Of a stretch of DNA of 64,000 nucleotides, positions 49,801-62,960 are shown in pieces (position 1 is the first letter of the stretch; the number at the start of each line of letters is the position of its first letter). This stretch comes from Andrena cerasifolii (lineage: Eukaryota; Arthropoda; Insecta; Hymenoptera; Andrenidae), in NCBI RefSeq assembly GCF_050908995.1, contig NC_135126.1, positions 4,526,001-4,590,000 of the forward strand, written 5' to 3'. The notes under the pieces are model-generated. The model was given only the letters and a program-made list of their open reading frames with translations, was not told the origin of the DNA and ran no database searches. Both the position numbers and the translations under genes were made by a program.

Positions 49801-50169
49801 GCTGGGACATGCCTACCCCGATGCAAGTTCCAGGATCCATGGAATAGCACCGGGGATTCCATTTAGCCGTATTTCCAGTCGACGCGCGCGTAAAATTTAT
49901 CCGCGACCGCTCTTAGCTAGAATTCTTTGCACACAATTATATCTTCGAATTTACCGTTTGCTGTCTGCATACGCGAACCTCGATTTCATGCAACAGCGGA
50001 GGATACATCGCGTGCTCGAAGTTTAATGTCTTAATGGAAAGAATAATCTTTGCACCGCAGAAGACAGCTTATGTGTTTTCTTTTCTATGAGAAATGAAAT
50101 CATTTTTTTATTCTGTATGCATTTTGGAAGTGTAGATGAAGATTTATCTGTGCATACTTAAGTAGTATA
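46840..50169 (+). other. Start of the intron after the 46561 exon; no further exon found
   Basis: A GTAAGT donor opens this span. No acceptor followed by a convincing phase-0 coding frame was recognised. The region is AT-rich to 47300 and CpG-rich at 48470-49300, and it contains a weak repeat pair at about 49040 and 49805. Confidence 0.4.
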
Positions 50170-50395
50170 GCTAGGCCGGTTCTAGCCCAAATTTGAGTTT
50201 TGAGGGAGGGGGAAATCCAAATTTAGATTTGAAAATTTTCGAAATTATCTATCAAACGTCTATCGTACCACTCTGAACGTGTATTGAACAGATGTTGTAC
50301 GATAGATGTTTGACAGATAATTTCGAAAATTTACAAATATAAAGTTGGATTTTCCCCTCCCTCAAAACTCAAATTTGGGCTAGAACCGGCCTAGC
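50170..50395. mobile_element. 226-bp palindromic MITE-like element
   Basis: The left end GCTAGGCCGGTTCTAGCCC continues AAATTTGAGTTTTGAGGGAG and is matched by its near-perfect inverse ending at 50395. The pairing continues inward through AATTTTCGAAATTATCT and CATCTATCGTAC-type blocks, leaving a loop of about 25 bp near 50265-50290. The duplicated target is not clear. Confidence 0.88.
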
Positions 50396-50449
50396 CAACT
50401 ATTTACTTATATAATCGTTGTGTCACTGACTCATCCCCGTCCAGCGAAA

Positions 50450-50711
50450 ACCGCTGACCCTAGAAACATGAAATTCTGAGAGTATACTCCTTTTGAGAAG
50501 AGGGTAAAAAGGGGTGTAATATGTTTTCTCGGATTCCTTATTATTTCTTAGGTCCGATTAGCTATTAGCTTGGTCTTCACTTACAAAGGTTACCCACATA
50601 AATGCCTAAAAACCAATTTCAGGATTTTGCCCTAATCAACCCCTAGGGGGTGGTGAAAATGAATGAAATGTGTTTTCACGGAGTCCTTAATATCTCTTAT
50701 GTTAGGTCCGA
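50450..50711. repeat. Two diverged direct repeats of about 110-150 bp
   Basis: 50501-50557 and 50646-50711 share a GGGGTG-type start, ATGT(G)TTTTC, CGGA(T/G)TCCTTA, T(A)TCTTA and AGGTCCGA, in order. Similar AT/CCCC-containing DNA precedes each. They may be part of a longer degenerate dispersed repeat. Confidence 0.6.
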
Positions 50712-52544
50712 AGCGAGGCGCGGGGGTAGTTTGCTAGCATTAACTGTAAGTACCCTGCAATACTGGAAGAATCAAAACTACTTTAGAGCTTTTCTAGATA
50801 CAAGTGATTTCCTCGTTAACATAAAATTAAATGGCACCCAACGTTACGGCGGGAACCATCAGCCTCCACTCATCTTTGCCAATACTATATATCCAAATTC
50901 TTCGATCCTTCTTTCAAATCATCCCGCGCATCGCAATAAAACGTCACGGCCAAAGGCAAACGCACGACTAAGCGTAAGTAATCGAAGCAGTTTACGGGAC
51001 GTAAAATCCGGGAACGTTTTAAGGATCCACGTTCGTACGATAAGGCGAAGGGTTCGAGAGGTTCGATCTACGTGGCGCATCATGGCGCGATGTTGATGCA
51101 TCCCGTGCAACGTCGTAAATTCTCAACATCAGACGCGCCTCCGCTTTTATATTCGTCCGTATCACTGTTCTTCCGCGCGCCGATTCGAATCCATCGACCA
51201 GCTTGTTATCAGCTTTAAGAGTTTTCGGTGGATTTCTAAGAGCAACGTCCCGATGTTTAGGGGCCTGTAAACCCGAGGTTTGATCATCGAGGAGTTGCCT
51301 GGCTGACAGCCTTAGCACTGCTCGGTAATCGCCGTTATAAAGTTACACGAACGGTTAAAGGTGAGCGTAACGTGCCTTTCACGCGGCATCCAAGTACAAG
51401 TAAGTACTTAGGTGGAAACACGTGCTTTCCATTCCTGACCGTCTCATCGCTCGATCTTCTCGGCTCAGAGTAGATACGCGGCTGATTAGTTTTAATTATG
51501 TTTCCCTAAGAAAGCTGTGTTCCTGTCAGGGGGGATCACGTGCTGTACAGGCTCGTACGTCAAACGCCGGTTGACTCGGTGCGCCGTTCGCAGTTACCCG
51601 CACCGTCCGTCCTAAAACGATGCTGCGTAGCGGAGACTCTTGTTGAAAGATCGCAAGGTTTTATGATCAACAGCTCGTAGTAGGGGTACAAACTGATTCC
51701 GAGTACTTGGATTCTAAGTAGTAGTTTCTACAATCCTTTCTAGATTCATTAACCTTCCACGTACCCAACGCTATCTTCCGCCGCGACTTCGGCTTCTCCT
51801 TCTACTCCTCTTCGCTCCTGTGCCCACGAAGCGTCCAGGAAAGTGTTCAGCTGCTACCAAGCCTGAACTCTCGGGTCTGCGATTTATCACCGTTTAAGAC
51901 GGTGGACACGCATACGGTTTCAGCAACGATCGACCTGGTCGTTTTTCTCATCTAGGATAACAGATTTTCGCGAGGAAGATTCCAACTGTGAAGCACAGTA
52001 GTCGACGGGGTAGATATAAATCAAGCGCGTGGCATCTTAGATAATGATAGGCATGCTCATATGCGCCAGCCAACGGGGGCTGATATATTGTTTGGTGGCT
52101 CCCGAAGGTAGCAGTTAAAATTCCTGGTGAATAATAATCCACTCGATGCGTGCACGATTTCCGGGCTATCGAGATGGACTGGGTATCGTTTTACCGTAAC
52201 GTTTGGCTAAGTAATCATCGATCAGAGAACTTGCACGCTTCCGCCTGTTTTTTTACTCCTCGGCAATCCTCGTTGCTGCTGTACATTGTTGCAGAACGAA
52301 GTGCCTTAAACACGAGGAGCAACGCGTAGGTACATACTTTCCAAACATCCTTTCATTAAACCGTGAAACGGTAATTTTGGGTGGGTTCCTTTATGTTGTC
52401 GCGAATAATCGTCCCGAGAGAAAGAGAATTTTGAATTTGGCGATCGTAAGAAACTAAATTACACTAACAGGGTTTGAGCTGCATTGATGTTCGTGGAAGA
52501 AGAACAGTGAATTTTTGAGATATAAAACTATGAAAATTCCCTCG
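50712..52544. other. Non-coding span, nothing recognised
   Basis: Mixed composition with CpG patches. Frames near 50919-51318 lie on both strands without domains. Confidence 0.5.
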
Positions 52545-52632
52545 GGGCTCTGGGACTTGGTTCATGGGCGTTTCACGTCCCAGAAGCATGTCCTTAGAAC
52601 GGACACAGGTGATCCTGGGGTACGTGAGCTGA
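52545..52632. repeat. Dispersed repeat, copy 2 (pair with 26870-26955)
   Basis: CCCAGAAGCATGTCCTTAGA through GGGGTACGTGAGCTG aligns with copy 1 at roughly 79 percent by hand count over 53 bp. It has an extra stretch of about 8 bp before the CCCAGAAGC block. Confidence 0.55.
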
Positions 52633-54916
52633 GAGTTAACGTCTCGGCAGAATTTACATACCGCAAGGATATTTTTAATTTGACGAGGAATTTTCTGAAG
52701 GCAGAAAATTTAATTCAGCTTGATGAACGTTTTATGCTGCTATGTTATTGAGCTGCAAATAGAGAATTGAGTCATTAAAAGATCTTTCGCTGAGGTAGTT
52801 TACGCGTTCTCCCTGTAGGAATATCGCAACAATGAAGTCGAAGGCAACCGCGTTAAACTATTCCCGTGGATCGTACGCAAATTGTGCTGAGCGATCGTTC
52901 GTTGGCGTGTAAATTACGAGCGATTATGAAGATTACAGGTGCCGTAACCATCCTCCGAGCTGACGTCCAATTTGTCGGAAATGAGGAGATTTTTATTCCT
53001 CATTTTATACTAATAATAAACGCATAGGTGACAAAACGACTTGTTAATGGACTCGATAATCGCCGCGTTCCAATATCCCGAATATTGCAAGTCCTCGAGG
53101 AGCCTCGAAATTTTCGAGGCTGCCCAAGTATCTTAGAACCCTTCCAAATTCTGTGCTTCGTTTCTTCAAGCTACAGAAGAATATTATCAACTGGTTAATC
53201 TCTAACTTCGCCCAGAAACAACCCCTGTACATTTCAAAATGATTAGAAACGAATTAACTAATTCCGCCTACTATTGCTCAAGTGTAACTATTCAATTTCC
53301 GCGACTAGCTCACTCATTTTGCTCAGTTGACTGGTTAATCGGTAAATTATGTAAACAGTACGGAGAATTCTAAAGACTAGCATGACACACAGAATTCGTT
53401 ACCGAAAGTGACAGTCTCACCGAAACACCCTAGGCTACTGTAATTTATACAAACCCTGGAACCGATTTCCCTCAGAAACAAGGCTTCGTATAATCAAACT
53501 TCAACCCCAATTTCCCACTTATTTCTCCCGTAATTCGACACCCTAATAAAAGGACAATCGATTCACGGAGAAACTCAACCGCGGATACACAATTCAAATG
53601 ATTCCCGAGGGGTGCGTACGAGCTATCCTCTCGATAAATTCAGTTCCCTTACAGTGATCCAGCAGCAGCTGGAAGGCTCCGGCAGAGGAAGCCAAGTCCC
53701 CCGTAAAGAAAGCTTCGCCTTTGCTAGCTGTTCGCAAATCCTTCCGCCGCGGACGAAAGCCGACGAGCTTTGCCTGGTATTTTTGCGTATCTTTACTGGA
53801 GGATGTTCACTGGATCGTTTAACGAGGCTCCACGCCCCGCGCACTCGTACTGTCCCACGGCAGGCTTTGTGGGGGGCAATAAAGATCTGGATTAAAGCTG
53901 GCTACAGCCGTGCACCGTGTAAACGCATAAACATACGCGAGTGGGCTGCCTCGAAGGAACTCAATAAACGGCCCCGGGGCCGGCGAATTTATCCGTGTAA
54001 CAGCCGTTTTACTCAGCCGCTAGTATATTATCAGAATCGACGGCGCGGGGCTCGCCTAGTCGCTGGCTCTCGCCGTCCCTCTGTTACCTTCGCCTTATCC
54101 GCTACTCCGCTTCCCGGCCGCGGAAGCTGACAACGGCAGATAAGGGAGGCGAACGGGGTGGTGTTCCGTTTCGATTAGAAACAGGTTCGAGCCTCGTATT
54201 TCGTCGCTTCGGCGCGGCTAGCTTAGAATCGCGCGCTATGAATGGCGAAACACTTGCTCGCACCGACGGATCTTGGCGTTCACCCATTCAGAGTGGGCGT
54301 TTGTTCCCGACGGTGCTATGAATTTCAAAATCGCAGCACGTGCGCGAGTGAAAATTGAATCGTTCCTTTTCCGAGGCATGCTTCCAAGGGGATGTTTGTT
54401 TGTTGGTGGTTTGTTCGTGCGGTTTGATTTGTTATTGTTTTGTATCTGCCTCTGTGTTTCTCTGTGTTCATTTGGATTTTAGATGGCAATTCGGAATTTA
54501 TTTATGTGGTCTCCCATTGGTGCATGGAAGGATTTCAGTGGAATTAAAGCGTTGTTCTTAACAACAGTTTCCTTGTTACTTAGGTATGTAGTATCCCCTA
54601 CAAAAAAGTGCGCTAAGTATACGCGCGCGCGCAGACGAACAAAAAGAACTGTCGTAAATTTATTAATGCGCTATATTTAGGTTTCAAAATTAATGATATA
54701 CAAAAATTGCGCCAATTTTAACAACGACTGTTTGTACAAACAATCGGATTTAAATTGAATAAAAGATTCATCATTGGGAGAAACAAAGAAGATAATAATA
54801 TTAAGCAGATATATTTTTATAGAAATAAATATTTAAATACACTATTCTTTACCGATCGATCACGCCAGAAGTTAAACGAAATTCATCTAAAGTGTATCAT
54901 CTGAAACATAGAGGTA
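52633..54916. other. Non-coding span, nothing recognised
   Basis: The frame at 53612-54130 (172 codons) is long but GC-driven and without a recognisable domain. A B-box-like GGTTCGAGCC near 54164 has no matching A box. Confidence 0.45.
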
Positions 54917-55045
54917 TTATATTAAATATATGAAATATATTAAATATATGAAATATATTAAATATATTAAATATATTAAATATATTAAATGTATTAAATA
55001 CATTAAATATATTAAATACATTAAATATATTAAATACATTAAACA
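54917..55045. repeat. AT-rich tandem repeat (TATTAAATA-type, 9-10 bp units)
   Basis: Imperfect units ATATATTAAAT / ATATATGAAAT / ATACATTAAAT repeat for about 130 bp. Confidence 0.9.
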
Positions 55046-56370
55046 ATCAATTATTGGTTAAAAGAAGATGGTGTATTGTTTGAAATTTATCGTTCAAAAA
55101 ATGTATCGCAATAAATTAGCCCTCCGTTATAAGTTTTCTAAAGCTGTATGTATATTTCGTGTATTCAAATTGTTTTCTCTGTCTTATTTACTTCTTTCAT
55201 GATTTTTAAGCAGATTCTATATGCCTTTTCTTGGGCATTTACGTTTCAATTAATATATACATGAGCATATATTTGGCAAAAAATATCGTTGTCGGTCATC
55301 AAAATTTGGTCTTATTTATTGCGTATCATCTACTTGTCTCTTCAGTCATTAAACTCAAAATAATTCAGAATATTTCAGAACTTCAATAACTTTGCACATA
55401 AAACTACAATTTATTACGATGATTGCTCAAATTCCCGAACCCCACCCATTGTAAAAATGAGACACGCAACTCTTTTACATACTAAAAGGCAACATGCATT
55501 GAAAGACAATATATACAGTATGTTCTAATCTCTACTTTGTTCCAAGTTTGCGCAAGCTTCCTGCAGGTTCGAACACTTTAAACCGAAGCAATTACCGAAT
55601 TATCGTAACACTCTATCGAATCCAGTGTTCGATCATTAAATTTCCGATACGATCGACGATACCTTTCGCATTAATTTCGCCGGGCGTTTATCGTGCACCG
55701 CGCACTTTACAACTATTAAACGCGACACGACCTTCGGTAACACCTTCGGTTCACGAGCAAGAACAAGATCGCAACCAGGAGCATTCGCTTATCGTAGGAA
55801 TCGTGGCCCGAATACATTTAAACTCGAATCGTACGATGCGTTAACGTTCCCCTGTATTTTACTTCTCCGCTCCCGAGTATCGATATGCAAATAGTAAATG
55901 CATGCAAATCGGGCGGCAGTAAGAGTTTAATTTTAAACTCAAAGCGAAACTCTGCCCAGTGAACAAAACGAGATAGTGGTGATATCGAAAGCAGGACTTT
56001 CCAAATACTAATACGAGTCATGTAAATTTCTTCGAAATTAAATGGCAGAAATAAAATGCAAACTGCTCAATTTGCTTACTCTTTGCACATTACTGCACAT
56101 TCCCTTATCAGGGAATCCCTATCTTTTATCAATCACAAGTTGTTCGTAACGCATTTTACTATTCATCTTTCTCTCGTTCCGTATCGACACCTGAGTCACA
56201 TGGATTTCATAATTCTTTTTCCCGGCATCGCACAGTTATTACAACAACCGCAAAATCTCCTACATCTCATTATTAACATCGATGGATAATAGCTTCACGA
56301 GAACTACATCACACTCGTGCAAATGTCAAGTGTAAAGTTAAAATTGCTAGAAGTATGTACAGACAGTCAC
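55046..56370. other. Non-coding span, nothing recognised
   Basis: AT-rich with a CpG-containing patch at 55580-55850. No supported exon or repeat. Confidence 0.5.
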
Positions 56371-56378
56371 AAAGGAGT

Positions 56379-57172
56379 CAGGGATCGAAAAAGTGCTGAA
56401 ATTCTTATTTTCAACAAAAATTCTGTTGGGACTTATATGTTCCATTTAAGAAAATATCTGTTCCTGTGGAATTTTTATTGAAAGAAATGTTACACTTAGG
56501 AACTTCTTTTGAAAGTGTTCTCGTGGAACAGATATTTTGGGACCTATATAATAAAAGTTCCGTGGAAACAGTTATTAGAAGATTTATTAAAAAGGGTTTC
56601 ATAAGATAAAGAAAAGTACTAAACTATTAGGTAATAGTTTTATTTAACAATATAATATCATATGCTTCGTGTTTATTTAATAAAAGGTATGAAAATCATT
56701 GCATAAGTAATTAATAGTTTCATAAGAAGTATTGAACAGATAAGGGAACTTGTCAAGAGTAATATTTAAATAACATTTTTTTATAACTTACACGAACCAT
56801 ATACACAAAAATTCTATACAATTTTTAATATCTTTAATATCTATTACAATATCTGCGTAGAAATTAGCTACGTAGGTAAATATTACAAATAAATAACAAA
56901 TTCAGAAAAACAATTTATCTGTAATATTTATTTATTATTGTTATAGTACTATTCATTGAATATTATTCAGTATTTGTTACATCGATTAAGAGAACTCTTT
57001 TAATATTGACGAACAAAATATCTGTTCCTGTTATAGAGAAATTTTTATTTTTATATTTTATAAGTTCCATTCCAACTAGAACTTTTACATGTGAGAACAT
57101 TTCAAAAAAAGTTCCACGGTCCATATTTCAGATAGAACCTATTGAAAAGTTCCAGAACTCTTTCGGACCCTG
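56379..57172. mobile_element. hAT-like non-autonomous element, 794 bp
   Basis: The ends CAGGGATCGAAAAAGTGCTG (left) and the inverse CAGGGTCCGAAAGAGTTCTG (right, ending 57172) are imperfect inverted repeats that continue inward in patches (GTTCC-, GGAACTT- and ACAGATATTTTG-containing blocks). The flanks are AAAGGAGT (56371-56378) and AAAGGAAC (57173-57180), a 6-of-8 match. CAGGG ends with an 8-bp duplication are the hAT signature. The interior is AT-rich with no transposase frame. Confidence 0.75.
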
Positions 57173-57180
57173 AAAGGAAC

Positions 57181-60100
57181 ATTTAATATATTCATGCATT
57201 TAATATTTTCGGTGCTGTGCGTCTGAATTTATTCTCGCTTCCTTGCAAACCTCTCTTCCAAAATAATTGGCACTTCAACGGACCAACAATTAAATACCTA
57301 AAAAAAATTATCTACAGGCACACTCGTCCTGTCTATTCCATATTCGCATTCCATCACCGCAGACTTCTGTGACCGACTGTAGTTTGAGGACGACCGACAC
57401 GACAAGCGCGGACGGGGGGGCTAATTTGGTGCCGCTAACGTGGCTGAAAATTCGCACCTACGCGTCCCGAAATTTGCATCGCGCCTACATTAGCGTGTCA
57501 CCCTGGAACAGGTGACTGGGGCGACGTGAAAGAAACGGGCAAGCAGCGTCGAATTAGCGGTACGCGGTTAATCGGGCACGATGAACGCTGTGCCTTATCT
57601 TGGCATCTGTGTATTATGGTTGCCGCGGAGTGGGCTCTCCCCTCCCCCACCCCCTCGATAACTTGAAAATTGCAGCGGTGCGTTGGAAACAATTTGGCGG
57701 CCGCGCCTGCTTTAGCCGTGGTACATGGTAACGAGCACGAAATAAGACGCATACATTATGACCTTAATAATCCGTAGTCGATTTACATAGTAATTACTAA
57801 GTTTTCTGGTCCCAAATTACCTCTCAGGCGAGCCGTCAAAGAGTCGACGAGTAGCCCGACAACGCGTCCGAATAATAAGCATGCAAATGGTACGAAAGGA
57901 ACGCCGCGGAGAATCGGTCGTTTACAGGAATGCAGAGCATTCGTTGTTTACCAGCGAATGGGGGTGCATGCTTGAAACGTTAAGGGCTCGCTGGTGGTAA
58001 TCGGTTCTTCGAGGAGAATGTACGCCTAATTTCGTTGGGGCTAGGTCTCGGGAGTTTTGTAGCTTCTTGAGGGATTCAGTGGTTCGAGCTTTAGGTATTC
58101 AACAACGTGCGGTAAACATTGAGGGCAGTGCTCAGTGTTTTGAGGGGTGAAGAATGTAGGAATGTCTGCAAGGAATGGGGAAGATGACGCAAAGCTCGGC
58201 GCAGATGGCGCAATGTACTGCGATTTTGGCATGAGTGCTCGTGGTTTGCGCGCGAATTTTTCATTTGTGGAATGCACGAAGTTGGTAGTTACATATTAAT
58301 GTTTTATACCGCACCGATGATAAATGGCACGGGTGGGAAAAAGTTGCAGTCATCTTCCCCAATTTTTCAGTCAAACTTAAGTACGTACGCGTTTGACAGG
58401 TATTTGTGAATGTAAATAGTGAGGAGCGTGATTAAAGTTGGAAATATTGTTATTATCAGTTTAATATTTCTGGTGATATTAATCTTAATGCGGAGCTTCT
58501 TCTCACGCGGCAAGTAGAATTGGTGCATCTGTAATCAGACTCCGAGGTGGACGATACTAGAGTCGTCTTAAAATATAAATTCAACGGTGAATTTGTCGAT
58601 AACTAGTGCGCGGTAAAAATAATATTGTTCAAGTCAAGTAGAAAATCAGATTTCTCGAAAAATAATTAAAATGAGGCAAACATTACCCACGATGCAACTA
58701 AATTATACACCAACTTGCAGCTTCGCATTTATGTAACCGATCTAACCATGCTTCAAGGAATCACAGAAATTTCCTAAACCATTCACTTAAAACTTAAACA
58801 GTACTGCTGTCTTTAGTTAAAATGTCCTATCTAACATTTTGAAACAACCGAGAAAACTGAAGTTTTATCATTTACTTTGTACCGTCCTTATTTTCCTTCA
58901 TTCAAATTAAAACATGTTGTCACTATTCCCTAACAGCCTAATATCATTTTTTGTAATAGGTGTACCGGTAGGTGATGTATTATTACCGTACCAACTGATT
59001 AATTGTTTTAGACAGGATATTATAACCATTTGGAAAGAAGCTAGGTTAAATACATTATACTATTTATAAATCTTTACGAAGCACGTAGAGTTTTCTACCT
59101 TTAATTAAAAGGTAAAAGGCGCGCGAAACATCAAGTATTTCAACATATCTCAAAAAATGAAAAAATGCTAGATAGTACAGTTTAACTAAGGAGGGCAGAG
59201 CAGGTGCCCTTAAATCACACGCCTCATCGTCGAACAGAAATGAGTGGAAAGCGACTCGAATCAAAGAGATCCACTGAGAATAAAATCAGAAGGAGTGGAG
59301 CGAGCAAAACTCGAACACTTTCGCGTCGAATGGCCGCAGATCGGTCGTAAAACACGTCAACCGAATTCCGGCGTGGATGCACCGTTAAAAACGCGATCAC
59401 CGTTCGAGGAATGCAAAATATTCTACCCCCGTGCCTCCGTCGAAACCGTTCCACGCGAACGCCTGCAGGCAGAAGCCGCGACGCTCGATCGGCCGGGCAT
59501 TATCACGAAATTCCATGCATCGTTCGGAGAGCCCGGTTATCACACGATCGCCAGATCTACGACGCGCATTTAACCAGGCCCTCTAACGACCCTAGGAACT
59601 TGCCCCTTCGCCCGGCAAGTGGTCACGAACGGTTCGCTGCCGGACAAACTTCGCGCATCTGGCTTTCTAACGACCGCAAGCCTAAGCGCGATCTCACCTT
59701 TCGGCTCGTTATTAACCATTGTGCCAGCCGCGCGGACGGCGCTCGTCTCACTTCGGCCCGATTATTTTCGATTAGCCTTGAATGCCGGCCATTGTTTCAG
59801 GCCCCGCGATTCGTGTACATATCGACACGCCGCAGCTTCTACACGCGGATACAACCGTTAACCTTTTGCCGTCCTACTTCGATCCCGCTGGGTTGTACGG
59901 GAGATGTGTACGCTCGGATATGACTCATAGATTCACGCGAGAAATATGAAATATGAATCGTACGGTTTGCTGGAGGTGAGCCTCGGAGCGCAGCAGGTAA
60001 ATCGCGCCGCGGCGTTCGGCGCGAGGCATTTCGCTCTCGGCCGCGCCATTGGAAACCTGCGTGCACTGTCTCCCGTTTTTCCCCTGGATTCGTAGAGACT

Positions 60101-62960
60101 CCTAGGTATCGCGATGATATAAATTTGAAGAGGCTAATACTGCCATTAGGAGCGCCAAAGAGTCTAGGAGCTGTGACGCCCAGATTGCGATCGGTAGGAT
60201 GCCGAATATTCGCGGCAAGTAAACGCGGGGGAGATGGGAAGCTAGCCGATTAAAAGCTTCCTTGCCAGCATCCAATGGTGTCCTGCTGGTGAATTTAATG
60301 CTCGGCTCGGAGCGGCCCAAAGGCACCTGCGCGTGATCGGCCTATACCCGTCGGCATGTTACGCAAAGTGCCTGCCTACGGTTTCACCGCGTTTATTTAA
60401 ACACGGACTCTATCCGTCCCGTCGATTCGGCCCGCGTGCACGTCCACACGCGCCGCCCCGGTGTACGTGCACGCATGTCGGCCTGTGAACGTTTAAATAT
60501 TGCCGCTACACGGCAGGGCGTGGAGCCTGTTACCGGTTCAAGTAGGCGGATTCGGCCTGGGCCCACCGATCGATCCACCGGCCCTTTCCTCCGCGGACAC
60601 TTTGAGAAATTGTTCAGTACCGCGTGGGCGGAATGTGTCCGTGGCACTGGTGTCGGAAGGCTGGCGAGTGGCGATCCCACTTGTCTCTGTAAACAGAACA
60701 GAATTCGGGGACTCTGTGGATCGCGGTGCGACAGTGGGTGGGAAATGGGAGTCGGTGAATTTCAGGGATAGGACTGAGAAAGGGAGACAGGAATATGATA
60801 AGGGAAATTAAATATTACAGATCAAAGTGCACATTAAGCCGTATCGCGTAAAATACAGTGGCTATTAAAACTAACACTGGTATTATTTATTTTATCAGAA
60901 TGAGCCTAATATGCTCAGAATTTTATGCCGATTCAGAAAAGCTGGTCGATATTTGCTTTAAGACAATATTTGCCGAAAATCGGGTTGAAAACTGAATTCA
61001 TGACATCCGACCACTTCTGCCGAGGTACCGGGAGAAATGGCTCTCGTCTTTGGGAGAGATGGCCCAGATAACTATTCACAAAAAAATAACAAAGCAGAGA
61101 GCAAAATTATTTATTATTTATTTTTTTAACTCCCCCGCCGACATCCCCGGATTTACCCTATATCAATCTGTGTGCAATTTGTTTGTAGAAATGGATAGCT
61201 TATATCGTTAACAAGGTTTTCTGCTGAGTTGTGGTGTCTGACGTATTTTGTCTCGTTTGGGGAACACTGTATGCTTCAAAATTCTTTGTCCGTTTCAGTG
61301 GATGATTCTGCAGAAATGCAGTGAAAGTTGGTGAAGCGATTAGGCGATTGGTTTCGAGGGAAATATCTTAATTACTCGTGAACAGTACGGATTTTAGGGG
61401 GTAAACTGTTCCTTCCCTTCGAAGCGCGTATCGCAGAGGAAGCGGAGGTGTTTTCAAAAAACGAAGTTTCGCGTCAGACGCACGGTTTCATATTTGCAGG
61501 ACACTCTAATAACGAGCATGCGATCCCTTCGCGAGTTTGTTGCAAAGTACGTAATCGCGCGACGTTGAAACGGCAACAGATAGATCCCCGGGTGGGTTCG
61601 ACACGTAAGGAAAAATTATTAAAACGTTCTTTATCATCCCGGTCACGCAGAGCTTTAGTTCTATGAAGGCTGGCGAAAAAGAAGGACGAGAGGCGTTAAT
61701 ACACGATCGAACAGCACGCACGCGTCGTGTAGTGTCGTGTAAATGCGATCTATAAATCATACAGCGATACGTTAACCGTATTTATTGGCCGCGATATTTT
61801 TCTATCGGTGCAACAAGGTGGACCGACTGACTTATTGGTACAAGTCAGGGATTCGTTGTCACGCGACTATTTCTTACCAACGCGCGGCCCGGTGTATTTT
61901 TTAAAGAGAGATTTCTTGGTCACGAAGGCTTCGTTCTCGTGGTTATTGTTATCGCGAATAAAATATGCGAAGCCGGTGCTTTTGAAAAATATTCACCACT
62001 GATTAGAGTACAGTCAGTTTGGTCTCGATTAAAAGGATAGATGCTATCCTAGTAAGCTTGAGTAATTATGCAGGCGATTTCTTGTAAGATTGCTTAAATA
62101 ATTACTGACGTCACGAAATAATAAGCGCCCCCTTTCGACAAATCAGCACGATCGCCATTCGAATTGAGAAGACGCAGGGAACGTTCGGTATATGATTAAT
62201 TAGTAAAATGCCAGCGCGTGGAAATGAATAAGCGCCGATAAATTCATCATTACCATTAATTTCACGCGTTCAATCGATGGCCGCCTAATACGGTAACAGG
62301 GATCCTTATTAACGGCTGTTATTGGCATTTTGCAACGCTAATCACGCGCATACCCGCGCGTTATCACGATTAAAAGAAAAAGTGGCAGCCATGAACTTTT
62401 GCTTGTCCCACTCCTCCTTCGATATTCATCCATGACGTTCGTGAACGCGCCGCTCCCGCGTCGATTCTGATGGCGATAGTTCAGGAATCGAGCTAATAAA
62501 GTCAACCATCCAGTACGAGATAACCTTTTTGCTCGACTCGGTACGCGGTTGTCGCGTAGCTGCTCATTGAATCAGCATATCACTCTTGAGACAACTGGTA
62601 AAACATAGTACGATTATAAAGTGCCTGTGTATCGTTGTTATTAAGCTAATTTCTTTTCGAAGTCTCCTTCAAGCTACCACTTCCTACAAACCATTACTAT
62701 TCCATTATATGCATGTACCTTAGGGTGTTTCAATTTTCCGAATTTTGCTATTTTCATGTAACTTTGCTCGGCCCCTCTTGGTCCTATTCGTCTAAGTGAT
62801 CTGTATGCCAAATTTTAGACGAATTTAATGATATTTAGGGGTTGCACAGTTTTATCATTAGGATAGACCTGGGGCGGTAGTAATACTTTGAATTTGGATT
62901 ACGATTACGCAGAAACTGTTACATTTACAACAGAAACTTTTATACGGAAATGTTACTTAC
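57181..62960. other. Non-coding span; regulatory-looking patches, no exon recognised
   Basis: CpG-rich at 57380-58050, 59230-60130 and 60390-60780, with chance frames on both strands (the longest is 59411-59923). The patch at 62090-62400 is dense in ATTAAT/TAATTA words between CpG words. A TTTACCCTA end near 61150-61160 resembles the terminus of the TA-flanked elements, but no left end was found. This span is downstream on the minus strand from the 63282-62961 exon and would hold its intron. Confidence 0.4.

Noticed and set aside
52791..52815. TGAGGTAGT resembling the let-7 seed
   Set aside because: Only the first nine bases fit, the rest differs and no precursor hairpin surrounds it.
54160..54175. 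GGTTCGAGCC, a tRNA B-box-like word
   Set aside because: No A box, acceptor stem or anticodon arm at the right distance.
61130..61165. Right-end-like TTTACCCTA similar to TA-flanked elements
   Set aside because: No matching left terminus was found upstream, so no element is called.
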